This document shows, one piece after another, positions 1 through 6,367 of a DNA stretch of 11,798 nt (its first letter is position 1; the number at the start of each line of letters is the position of its first letter). This DNA is from Candidatus Omnitrophota bacterium. Lineage in GTDB: Bacteria > Omnitrophota > Koll11 > JAHIPI01. The notes below the pieces were generated by a model. The model searched no databases. It was given only the letters and a program-made list of their open reading frames with translations, and was not told the DNA's origin. The translations under genes and the position numbers were made by a program. The DNA lies in assembly GCA_028718265.1 (NCBI GenBank), contig JAQUMG010000038.1, forward strand, positions 1-11,798. The letters run 5' to 3'.

Positions 1-259
1 CGGCCAATTTCGACGCGCATACGGCGAGCTGGACAAACCTGTCCATTCTTCTTAGTTCTTTGGGATTGATACCGTAGGCAGCCGCATCAAAATCTTTTAC
101 TTCAGCGGCGATGTGAGATGTGAAATAAGATGAATCAAAACGGGTGAGTTTTGATGCTCCACCCTTGCCATTCACTATGGAATGCCAAAACTCTTCCTTG
201 GTCTTCCCGATGGGAGATATGATGCCAAGACCCGTTATCGCGACGCGTTTCAATTTCAT
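1..259 (-). CDS. fabF: 3-oxoacyl-ACP synthase II (KAS II), N-terminal part, cut by window edge
   Basis: The 86 visible residues start MKLKRVAITGLGIISPIG and continue with a phenylalanine-aspartate element (RFDSS) and the RRMDRFVQLAV segment, all typical of the N-terminus of FabF-type condensing enzymes. The family condenses malonyl-ACP with acyl-ACP in the cytoplasm to extend the fatty acid chain. The catalytic Cys-His-His residues lie beyond the left edge, so activity cannot be judged and FabB-like variants cannot be fully excluded. The ATG at 257-259 gives the usual family N-terminus, although the ribosome binding site before it is weak. The gene follows acpP by 39 bp in the same direction, which is the classic acpP-fabF order. 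It probably depends on the promoter upstream of fabG. Confidence 0.93.
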   Translation of the reverse strand, partial: MKLKRVAITGLGIISPIGKTKEEFWHSIVNGKGGASKLTRFDSSYFTSHIAAEVKDFDAAAYGINPKELRRMDRFVQLAVCASKLA

Positions 260-298
260 TATCTTAGGGGAAGTTTCATCTGGGTAGTGTGCCAATTA

Positions 299-535
299 TT
301 AATTGCTGGCTTTTTGTTCGATATATTTGATCGCTTCGCCTACTGTCGCCATTTTTTCGGCATCTTCGTCGGGAATTTCTATTCCAAATTCTTCTTCAAG
401 GGCCATTACGAGTTCGACCGTATCTAACGAATCGGCCCCTAGATCATCTATAAACTTCGCTTCATCCGTAACTTCTTCCTTCTTAACTCCTAACTGCTCA
501 GCTATGATTGACTTTACTTTTTCCGAAACTGCCAT
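299..535 (-). CDS. acpP: Acyl carrier protein
   Basis: This 78-residue acidic protein carries the phosphopantetheine attachment motif [20 protein letters not shown], with the modified serine at residue 36. It has the usual length and charge of bacterial type II ACP. It carries the growing acyl chain between the enzymes of fatty acid synthesis, including the FabG and FabF encoded on either side. The reading frame is open upstream to 565, but the start MAVSEKV at 533-535 is chosen because a strong ribosome binding site (AAGGGAGG) lies just before it and because it matches the family N-terminus. The spacer to fabG contains a hairpin (556-574). The function is close to certain. Confidence 0.97.
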   Translation of the reverse strand: MAVSEKVKSIIAEQLGVKKEEVTDEAKFIDDLGADSLDTVELVMALEEEFGIEIPDEDAEKMATVGEAIKYIEQKASN

Positions 536-555
536 TTTTACCTCCCTTAAATGAG

Positions 556-574
556 CCAGCACCACATGTGCTGG
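556..574 (-). promoter_or_regulatory. Hairpin in the fabG-acpP spacer
   Basis: CCAGCAC and GTGCTGG form a perfect 7-bp GC-rich stem around a 5-nt loop, five bases after the fabG stop and just upstream of the acpP ribosome binding site. On the transcribed strand no U-run follows, so it is unlikely to be a strong intrinsic terminator. It could mark RNA processing or stabilise the downstream acpP message, since ACP is usually made in excess over its enzymes. That role is inferred. Confidence 0.5.
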
Positions 575-579
575 AGAAT

Positions 580-1320
580 TTACATTACCATGCCGCCATC
601 GACTTTTATCGTCTGGCCGGTTATATAACCTGAACTATCACTTACTAAAAACAGTGCCAATTTTGCCACATCGGACGGATCTCCCAGCCTTGCCAGCGGG
701 ATTAACTTCAACATCGTTTCCTGAAGTTCCGGCGAAAGTTTAGCCGTCATATCCGTCTTAATAAAACCCGGGGCTATCGCGTTAACGTTTATATTCCGCG
801 AAGCAAGCTCTTTTGCTATACTCTTTGTGAAACTTATTATGCCGCCCTTTGACGCCGCATAATTCGCTTGCCCGGCATTACCCGTTATCCCTATTATAGA
901 CGCTATATTTACTATCTTTCCGCTGCGCTGCTTGATCATTATTCTGGAAACTGCTTTTGTGCAGTTAAACGTGCCTTTTAAATTCACGTTTAAGACAGCA
1001 TCCCAATCTTCCTCTTTCATCCTAAGCAGAAGATTATCGCGGGTTATGCCCGCGTTGTTGATTAGTATATCTATTTTCGAGAATTTGTCAAGCGCTTTTT
1101 GGGTCATATCCTCAACCTGGGAAAAATTCGTAACGTCCACCTTGATTCCCAGGACTTCCGTGCCGGCTGATTCTATATCCTTCACTGCCGCCTGGATAGA
1201 CTCGTCGTTAATATCGCATATGCAAATACGCGCGCCTTCCCGTGCAAGGAGCAGAGCCATCTCTTTGCCTATGCCTCTTGCGCCGCCTGTTATAATTGCG
1301 ACCTTATCCTTTAATATCAT
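580..1320 (-). CDS. fabG: 3-oxoacyl-ACP reductase
   Basis: This 246-residue protein is a classical short-chain dehydrogenase. It has the nucleotide-binding motif TGGARGIG at residues 11-18, the NNAG motif at 88-91, and the catalytic Ser141, Tyr154 and Lys158. The later [12 protein letters not shown] and the C-terminal VDGGM are also standard for FabG. The enzyme reduces 3-oxoacyl-ACP with NADPH in each elongation cycle. The frame extends 14 codons further upstream, but the ATG at 1318-1320 is preferred because AAGGAG lies immediately before it and the longer N-terminus would cover the promoter region. It is first in the fabG-acpP-fabF operon, 44 bp before acpP. Other SDR enzymes share the fold, but the neighbours make FabG the clear call. 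Confidence 0.95.
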   Translation of the reverse strand: MILKDKVAIITGGARGIGKEMALLLAREGARICICDINDESIQAAVKDIESAGTEVLGIKVDVTNFSQVEDMTQKALDKFSKIDILINNAGITRDNLLLRMKEEDWDAVLNVNLKGTFNCTKAVSRIMIKQRSGKIVNIASIIGITGNAGQANYAASKGGIISFTKSIAKELASRNINVNAIAPGFIKTDMTAKLSPELQETMLKLIPLARLGDPSDVAKLALFLVSDSSGYITGQTIKVDGGMVM

Positions 1321-1352
1321 TTTACTCCTTACGCCTGTTGACGTTACCCAGA

Positions 1353-1381
1353 AATCTAACATAAAGACAAAAGTTTGTCAA
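1353..1381 (-). promoter_or_regulatory. Promoter of the fabG-acpP-fabF operon
   Basis: On the minus strand a perfect -35 box TTGACA (1376-1381) is separated by 17 bp from TAGATT (1353-1358). The -10 is preceded by TGT, an extended -10 feature. Predicted transcription starts near 1346 and leaves a leader of about 26 nt. A dyad GACAAA-AG-TTTGTC (1366-1379) overlaps the -35 box and spacer and could be a repressor site. The match to a sigma-70-type promoter is seen directly; its use is inferred. Confidence 0.7.
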
Positions 1382-1390
1382 CCAGTTTCT

Positions 1391-2764
1391 CTAGTATCCT
1401 ATGTTATCGATCTTTCTCCTATTGTAAGCCCTAACAAACGCGTCTACAACCTGCGGGTCAAACTGTATGCCGGCGCGTTCTTTGATCTCTTTTAGCGCTG
1501 CTTCGCCGCTTTTTTTCTTCCTGTACGGCCTATCCGAAGTAATGGCATCAAACGTATTGGCCACACTGACTATTCTTGCTATAATGGGTATCTCGTCTCT
1601 TTTTAAACCGTTCGGATAACCATTTCCGTTATACCACTCCTGATGAAATCTTACAAACTTCGATATATCATTCAGTTCCGGTATGGGAGCCAGTATCGAG
1701 GCCCCCATTTCCGGGTGCCTTTCGACTATTCTCTTTTCAGCTTCGCTGAGTTTGCCTCTCTTATTCAGGATAGAATCGGGTATGCCTATCTTCCCTATGT
1801 CGTGCAGCAGCGCCGTAATGCGCAGCATCTCCTTGAACCGTCCGTTGGCGCGCGCCTCCGGTATATTGCTGAATTCCTCCGCAATCGCCAGGCAATATTT
1901 CGTCACTCGTTCCGCATGGCCGTGCGTATAAGCGTCACGCGCATCTACGGCTGTGGCAAGCGCAATAGCCGTATTTATAAAAAGGGTGTGCTCCCTTTCA
2001 TATAGATGCCCCACTTCATCCACTTTTTTCTGCAGGTGCTCTATGAGTCTGGCATTAGCTATGGCCATAGCCGCATCATTCGCTAGTGTAGCAAATAAAT
2101 TCGTCTCCTCCCGCGAGAAGCTCTTGCCGGATACCTTTTTGCCTAAAATCAATATGCCAAGCAGCTCTCTCTTGAAGAAACACGGTATGCACAACTCGGC
2201 ATCAAGCAGCTCCATTTCCTTTAGTACCAGCCTTAAGGTATTATGAAAAGACGTATCTTTGGTCAGAAGCTGGCCGCTTTCCAGTATCCATTTCAAATCC
2301 CTGAAACCTATGGCTCCGCCTTCTGAAATAAATTTGTTTTTTCTTTCGCTGAACAGAATAATGAGGGGGCTTCTGGGGTCAAGCCGTACGTATCCGACGG
2401 GTATTTTCTTGCCTCTGGCACCTCTGCTATCGACGAGAATATATGAATTCCTGTCATTATCGTAGAGCAGAACGGCAGAATGAGTCACCCCGACCTTCTC
2501 ATTTATTATCTTGTCTATCATCTTTATAAGGTGCTGAGGCTTCTTAAATCTTATCATGCTTCTGGAGGCATTAAAGATGGCTTCCTGGTAATCGGCTATT
2601 ATTCTGCGGTCTCTGTGAAATTTCTCGTCATCCGGGGAAATCTGTTTTTTTATCAAATCATCTACCTTATATAAAGTCCCCGGTGCTTCTTTTTTAAGCA
2701 CTTTATTAAAAAACAAGTTTTCTACGTCTTTCCAATTTGTGCAGTTGGGATCGGCATTATACAT
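1391..2764 (-). CDS. GAF domain and HD-GYP domain protein (c-di-GMP phosphodiesterase-like)
   Basis: This 457-residue soluble protein has an N-terminal region of about 60 residues, a GAF-type domain at roughly 75-240 and an HD-GYP domain at roughly 260-450. The GAF part contains the LLDAELCIPCFFKRELLGILILG segment (from residue 186), resembling GAF domains of sensory regulators. In the HD-GYP part one sees THGHAERV (280-287), HDIGKIGIPD (321-330), His350 in ERHPEMGA, and HQEWYNGNGYP (374-384). HD-GYP proteins usually hydrolyse c-di-GMP using two or three metal ions. Here the usual HHE is HQE (Gln375) and the usual VAD is VAN (Asn403), so activity may be altered. The start codon overlaps the stop of the upstream receiver gene (TAATG), suggesting coupled translation and a shared pathway. 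Confidence 0.88.
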   Translation of the reverse strand: MYNADPNCTNWKDVENLFFNKVLKKEAPGTLYKVDDLIKKQISPDDEKFHRDRRIIADYQEAIFNASRSMIRFKKPQHLIKMIDKIINEKVGVTHSAVLLYDNDRNSYILVDSRGARGKKIPVGYVRLDPRSPLIILFSERKNKFISEGGAIGFRDLKWILESGQLLTKDTSFHNTLRLVLKEMELLDAELCIPCFFKRELLGILILGKKVSGKSFSREETNLFATLANDAAMAIANARLIEHLQKKVDEVGHLYEREHTLFINTAIALATAVDARDAYTHGHAERVTKYCLAIAEEFSNIPEARANGRFKEMLRITALLHDIGKIGIPDSILNKRGKLSEAEKRIVERHPEMGASILAPIPELNDISKFVRFHQEWYNGNGYPNGLKRDEIPIIARIVSVANTFDAITSDRPYRKKKSGEAALKEIKERAGIQFDPQVVDAFVRAYNRRKIDNIGY

Positions 2765-3159
2765 TATTTCAGATTTCTCCTAAAACTGAAAAAGCTGCGG
2801 CTCCTGCTGAGATTACGGAGCACGATTTCCATTAAATCGCTCAGGACCAGAGGTTTTGTTATGTAGGCAGCAGCGCCCAGATCTTTAGCTCTTTTCATCG
2901 CTTCCGTGTCGTCCACGCAGGTAACCATTACTACTTTGGCATCTTTATTTATGTTCTTTATTTCTTTCAATATCTCCATACCGTCCCTATCTTTCATCTT
3001 TATATCCAGCAGGATGATGTCGGGCCGGTCTTTCTCCAGAATACGCAGAGCTTCGTTTCCGCTGGTTGCGCTGAAGGCTTCAAAGTTTCTCTCTTCGAAA
3101 AACCTCATCATAAAATTACAGACATCCGCCTCATCGTCAACCAGTAGTATCTTCTTCAT
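2764..3159 (-). CDS. Stand-alone response regulator receiver protein
   Basis: This protein of 131 residues is a single CheY-like receiver domain followed by a short basic tail (RSRSFFSFRRNLK) and no output domain. Using the ATG start, the acidic pair is at residues 8-9 (VDDE), the phosphorylated aspartate at 52 (LLLDIKM), the threonine at 80 (VTC) and the conserved lysine at 102 (TKP). The ATG at 3157-3159 is preferred to the GTG one codon upstream because the GGAGAGG site is better spaced for it. It lies 42 bp after the histidine kinase gene and overlaps the HD-GYP gene by one base, so it is probably phosphorylated by that kinase and passes the signal to the HD-GYP protein by protein contact. 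Confidence 0.92.
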   Translation of the reverse strand: MKKILLVDDEADVCNFMMRFFEERNFEAFSATSGNEALRILEKDRPDIILLDIKMKDRDGMEILKEIKNINKDAKVVMVTCVDDTEAMKRAKDLGAAAYITKPLVLSDLMEIVLRNLSRSRSFFSFRRNLK

Positions 3160-3201
3160 CACCTCTCCAATCAGCGATTGATTGTTTTTCGATAAATCCG
3201 T

Positions 3202-3987
3202 TCAAGCTGCCGGAAAATATAATATAACCGAAGTCCCTTCTCCCGGTTTGCTTTTAATCTCTATCCGGCCCTTGTTTGTCTTGGTAAGTTGCTTCACTAT
3301 GAAAAGCCCCAGGCCCGTGCCGTCGGTTTTTGTAGTAAAAAATGGTGTAAATATTTTCTTCATATCTTCTTCTTTTATGCCGCAGCCGGTATCCCTGACT
3401 TCAAACATTATATGGGAATTTTCCAGCCGGCCCGTTATTTCTATTGTGCGGTTTTCCTTTAAGGACTGTACGGCATTTTTTATTACATTAAAAAATATCT
3501 GCTGAATATGTTTTTTGTCGGCTATTGTAGGGGGCAGGCTGGCTGGTATATCTTTTTTGATTCTGATATCTGAAAGCTTGATCTCTGCGTTTAGAAATGT
3601 GAGCGCTTCTTCTATTTCGCCGGTGATGTCTATCTTTTGAGGTTTTTCAGTTTTGCCGGACCTGACGAAATCGGTGAGTCTCTTGGTAATATCGGAGATG
3701 CGGTCGGTTTCCTTTATAACTCTTTCCATTACGAGAATGCTCTTTTCGAGCAATTCATAAGGCGGCTTATCTTTATACAATCCTTCTTTCCAGCTTAAAA
3801 CAAAAGCCTCGCATTGGCCTCTTGCTATGCTCAGCGGGTTGGCTATTTCGTGATTAATCGCCGAAGCAAGCATTTCCAGAAAGGCCATCTTCTCTCTCTG
3901 AAGTGCCTCCGCCTGTCTCTTTGAAAACTCACTATTCGGACGCAATTTATTCATAAATCCTATGATAGCAGTTTTTATATAAGGCAT
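3202..3987 (-). CDS. Soluble histidine kinase without a sensor domain
   Basis: This 261-residue protein consists almost only of a kinase core. A short N-terminal helix (about 18-40) leads into a HisKA segment with the phospho-accepting His46 (SAINHEIANPLS). An HATPase domain follows, with an N box at 166-176 (FNVIKNAVQSL), a G1 box DTGCGI (199-204), and FTPFFTTKTDGTGLGL (213-228). There is no transmembrane segment and no PAS, GAF or periplasmic domain, so the input must come from a partner protein or an unrecognised N-terminal contact. The start ATG follows GAGG with close spacing, and the gene begins 11 bp after the DNA-binding gene. It likely phosphorylates the receiver encoded next. The class is sure; the signal is unknown. 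Confidence 0.92.
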   Translation of the reverse strand: MPYIKTAIIGFMNKLRPNSEFSKRQAEALQREKMAFLEMLASAINHEIANPLSIARGQCEAFVLSWKEGLYKDKPPYELLEKSILVMERVIKETDRISDITKRLTDFVRSGKTEKPQKIDITGEIEEALTFLNAEIKLSDIRIKKDIPASLPPTIADKKHIQQIFFNVIKNAVQSLKENRTIEITGRLENSHIMFEVRDTGCGIKEEDMKKIFTPFFTTKTDGTGLGLFIVKQLTKTNKGRIEIKSKPGEGTSVILYFPAA

Positions 3988-3998
3988 ATCCTCAAAAG

Positions 3999-4193
3999 TT
4001 AATTTGGTTTATTATTAGCTGTGTTCTTCTCCTGCTCCTCGATCCATCTGTCTATAGACGATTTTTTAAATCTCCACGCAGCGCCTACCTTAAAGCCCGG
4101 CAACTTACCTCGAGAGGCGTGCTTGTAAATGGTTATTGGCTTCATCCTCAGATATTCTGCTAGTTCTTGAACTGTAAAAACGGTCTTTTCCAT
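3999..4193 (-). CDS. Excisionase/MerR-type helix-turn-helix DNA-binding protein
   Basis: This small protein of 64 residues is a single winged-helix DNA-binding domain of the kind annotated as HTH_17 or excisionase family. The helix-turn-helix is FTVQELAEYLRMKPITIYKH (6-25). It is followed by the wing and contact region GKLPGFKVGAAWRFKKSSID and a short charged tail. The family includes phage excisionases and many chromosomal regulators such as BldC-like proteins. No integrase or other phage gene is present, so a regulatory role is more likely than recombination. The ATG at 4191-4193 follows AAGGGA at good spacing. It is first in a four-gene operon with the kinase, receiver and HD-GYP genes, and may control its own promoter, where dyads and repeated AT-rich boxes lie (4231-4311). 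Confidence 0.85.
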   Translation of the reverse strand: MEKTVFTVQELAEYLRMKPITIYKHASRGKLPGFKVGAAWRFKKSSIDRWIEEQEKNTANNKPN

Positions 4194-4230
4194 GACTATC
4201 CCTTGGTGTTTATAGCCAGATCGAGTGATT

Positions 4231-4311
4231 ATTCTTATTTTATACTGTTTTATTCTATTTTATACGCTTTATTACTAAACTATTCTAAATAGTACACATT
4301 TAGATAGAATA
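4231..4311 (-). promoter_or_regulatory. Putative promoter and operator region of the signalling operon
   Basis: Minus-strand GTATAAAATA occurs twice, 20 bp apart (plus-strand 4236-4245 and 4256-4265), each offering a -10-like TATAAA. Just upstream are overlapping dyads: ACTATT-CTA-AATAGT (4279-4293), CTAAAT-7 nt-ATTTAG (4285-4303), and TATTCT...AGAATA (4281-4311). The -35 boxes are poor, which would suit an activated or repressed promoter. Because the region is very AT-rich, some of these dyads may be chance. Confidence 0.4.
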
Positions 4312-4339
4312 TTCTTTTATTATTTTAGGTAATATCAAG

Positions 4340-4345
4340 TATAAT
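4340..4345 (+). promoter_or_regulatory. Putative -10 box for the rightward TPR glycosyltransferase gene
   Basis: A perfect TATAAT lies 148 bp upstream of the start codon of the plus-strand gene. The -35 position about 17 bp upstream reads TTATTA, which is weak. If used, transcription would begin near 4352, ten bases before a large inverted repeat. This would give a structured leader of about 140 nt. The box is seen; its use is inferred. Confidence 0.4.
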
Positions 4346-4361
4346 GGTTTTATCTGGTTTG

Positions 4362-4399
4362 TCAAGTAAAAATCTGCTGGAAAGTAGATTTTTACTTGA
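4362..4399 (+). repeat. Perfect 14-bp inverted repeat, hairpin with GGAA loop
   Basis: TCAAGTAAAAATCT (4362-4375) is the exact reverse complement of AGATTTTTACTTGA (4386-4399). Counting one G-U pair and two further inner pairs, the RNA stem reaches 17 pairs closed by GGAA (4379-4382), which fits the GNRA tetraloop consensus. No T-run follows on the plus strand, so it does not look like a simple terminator. It lies in the predicted leader of the next gene. It could be a leader regulatory structure, an RNA-stabilising stem, or a small mobile palindromic repeat. Confidence 0.65.
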
Positions 4400-4433
4400 T
4401 CCCGAGGCAAGGCCGAGTAATCTAAGCAGCATA

Positions 4434-4483
4434 TTTTTGCTTGCTTCTAATCCGCTCGTGCGATATGATATTATAAGCAAAAA
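4434..4483 (+). repeat. Inverted repeat reaching the ribosome binding site
   Basis: TTTTTGCTT (4434-4442) and AAGCAAAAA (4475-4483) are perfect 9-bp reverse complements with a 32-nt gap. The right arm ends within the ribosome binding site AAGGAG (4482-4487) of the gene starting at 4493. Pairing in the mRNA could partly hide the ribosome binding site. The arms are AT-rich and the loop is large, so stability is doubtful. Confidence 0.35.
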
Positions 4484-4492
4484 GGAGCTCTG

Positions 4493-6355
4493 ATGAATTT
4501 TAAAGCAGTTTTCCTTATAATAGTTCTGGGTTTTATCCTATATGCTAATTCACTAAACGGCCAATTTATCTGGGACGATGAGTTTTTAGTCAGGGACAAT
4601 TATTACATAAGAAGCTGTTCCAATCTGATGGCGATTTTTACAACGGGCCTTGGCGCAGGCAGCGGCAAAGATTTTCAATATTACTACAGGCCCTTGCATA
4701 TGGCTTCCTATATCGTAGATTATTCCGTATGGAAATTGAATGTCATAGGCTATCATCTCACTAATATTCTGTTACATATTTTGATAACATTATGCATTTG
4801 TTTGTTTGTCCTTCTGCTTTATGACGATAAACGCCTTGCTTTCCTTACGGGTATCCTCTTCTTAACCCATCCCATTCAGGTTGAAGCGGTGGCATCCATA
4901 TCAATACGCGGCGATCTTTTATCGGCATTATTCTTACTGCTTTCTTTTATTTTATATATCAAGTCATTTCATACGGACAAAGCGGGCCTTTTTGCCTTAG
5001 CACTGTTAAGTTATATCCTTGCCCTCCTTTCCAAGGAAAACAGCCTCATATTCCCCGTCCTCCTGCTACTTTATCATTATATTTTTAAAAAGAGGATTAA
5101 TTTCAAGGTATTTGCGTCTATATTGGTTATAACCTCCGCCTACATTTTGCTGCGATCGGCTATTTTAAAATCGACATCTTTATGGATAGGGACGATACCT
5201 CAAAGAATACCCGGTTTTTTTGCCGCAATAACAAATTATGTACAGCTTTTGCTGTTTCCGTTTAATCTTCATGCCGAATACGGCTGCCAGTTATTTAATT
5301 TTAGAGACCCGAGGGTTATTTTGGGTGTTATCATAACGCTCTTTTTGCTATATTATTCATTTCGAAAGAAAAAGAACGCGGCAATAATCTTCTTTTCGGT
5401 ATGCTGGTTTTTTATCGCCCTCCTGCCCGTTTCGAATATTTACCCTCTTGCCTTTTATATGACCGAACATTGGCTATACCTGCCATCCATAGGATTCTTT
5501 TTGCTTTTAGCGTATGGAATAAACAAGCTGTTCAAAATCAAGTACCTCGGCACTGTCCCCGCCGGGTTTACTGCGATTTTGATTATATTTTATTCTTACC
5601 TGACAATAGCGCAGAACAATTATTGGAAAGAACCGATAAGCTTCTACGAAAGGACCCTGAGGTATACCCCGGACAGCACGATAATAAATAATAACCTTGC
5701 CATAATATATAATCAGATGAAGTTGTACGACAAAGCCGTGCCGTTACTCGTGAAAGCCATAACGATAGACCCTTATTATGCAGAAGCGTATGCAAACCTT
5801 GGAGTTTCTTTGTGCGGCCTTGGCAAAAAAGAAGATGCGATAAAGGCATATGAAACATCGATCAAACTAAATCCTACCTACAGGGAAGCATATTACAACA
5901 TGGGAAATTTATACTACCACGCCGGCGAGACGACAAAGGCAATTGAGTTATACAAAAAAGCTTTGGAAATCGATCCGAATTTTGCAGATGCTTATTTCAA
6001 TTTAGGAGTAGCCGCTAACGATATAGGGCAACAGGAAGAGGCTGTAAAATCATTCTTGAGGGTGATTGAAAGGGATCCCGAATATATAAGCGCATACAAT
6101 AATCTAGCTGCAATATATATCAAAAACCGACAATTCGACAAGGCAATATCGCTTCTTGGCAGGGTTATGGAAATTAATCCGCGGATTCCGGAAATACGCA
6201 AGAATCTTGCTCTGGCTTATTATAATTTATCAATCTCATATTTCCAAGCAAAGCAATATGATTTAGCCGTTGAATACTGCGACAAGGCAGAAGCGCTTGG
6301 TTTCAGCGCCAGGCCTGACTTCCTGAAAGACCTCGCGCCATATAGAAATAGATAA
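4493..6355 (+). CDS. Membrane GT-C glycosyltransferase-like protein with C-terminal TPRs (TMTC-like)
   Basis: This 620-residue protein has a multi-spanning membrane region (about 1-375, roughly ten or more hydrophobic segments) and then five clear 34-residue TPRs (394-563). A degenerate sixth repeat, stretched by an insertion, closes the C-terminus. The membrane part has features shared with TMTC/DUF1736-type proteins: FIWDDEF with Asp28-Asp29 after the first membrane segment, YYRPL (64-68), GYHLTNILLH (86-95), THPIQVEA, IRGD (138-141), LLSKE (178-182) and EHWLYLP. In GT-C enzymes the first-loop acidic residues are catalytic, and transfer from a lipid-linked sugar outside the membrane is likely. 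AAGGAG precedes the ATG. The acceptor is unknown. A paralogue (6368-8359) faces it tail to tail 12 bp away. Confidence 0.8.
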   Translation: MNFKAVFLIIVLGFILYANSLNGQFIWDDEFLVRDNYYIRSCSNLMAIFTTGLGAGSGKDFQYYYRPLHMASYIVDYSVWKLNVIGYHLTNILLHILITLCICLFVLLLYDDKRLAFLTGILFLTHPIQVEAVASISIRGDLLSALFLLLSFILYIKSFHTDKAGLFALALLSYILALLSKENSLIFPVLLLLYHYIFKKRINFKVFASILVITSAYILLRSAILKSTSLWIGTIPQRIPGFFAAITNYVQLLLFPFNLHAEYGCQLFNFRDPRVILGVIITLFLLYYSFRKKKNAAIIFFSVCWFFIALLPVSNIYPLAFYMTEHWLYLPSIGFFLLLAYGINKLFKIKYLGTVPAGFTAILIIFYSYLTIAQNNYWKEPISFYERTLRYTPDSTIINNNLAIIYNQMKLYDKAVPLLVKAITIDPYYAEAYANLGVSLCGLGKKEDAIKAYETSIKLNPTYREAYYNMGNLYYHAGETTKAIELYKKALEIDPNFADAYFNLGVAANDIGQQEEAVKSFLRVIERDPEYISAYNNLAAIYIKNRQFDKAISLLGRVMEINPRIPEIRKNLALAYYNLSISYFQAKQYDLAVEYCDKAEALGFSARPDFLKDLAPYRNR

Positions 6356-6367
6356 ACAATTTTTTAT

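Noticed and set aside
932..1495. Long plus-strand open frame of 187 codons opposite fabG
   Set aside because: It lies antisense to fabG and the end of the HD-GYP gene. Its translation has no recognisable domain and it has no ribosome binding site. It is a shadow of the coding strand.
3999..4193. Excisionase gene as a sign of a prophage or integrative element
   Set aside because: No integrase, attachment-site repeat or phage gene is visible, and the gene is tightly packed with two-component genes. The fold is shared by many chromosomal regulators.
4362..4399. Intrinsic terminator
   Set aside because: The stem is AT-rich and is followed by TCCCGAGG rather than a T-run on the plus strand. On the minus strand it is followed by AACCAGAT rather than a T-run, and it does not follow the end of any gene.
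4421..4446. AAGCA/TGCTT stem as a second terminator-like hairpin in the leader
   Set aside because: The stem is only 5 bp and is explained as well by chance or by the longer repeat pairing 4434-4442 with 4475-4483.
5583..5858. Minus-strand frame inside the rightward TPR gene
   Set aside because: It is antisense to the well-supported TPR region and shows no domain or start signal of its own.
6356..6367. Bidirectional terminator between the convergent genes
   Set aside because: The 12 bases hold an A/T run but no hairpin, so I could not support a terminator here.
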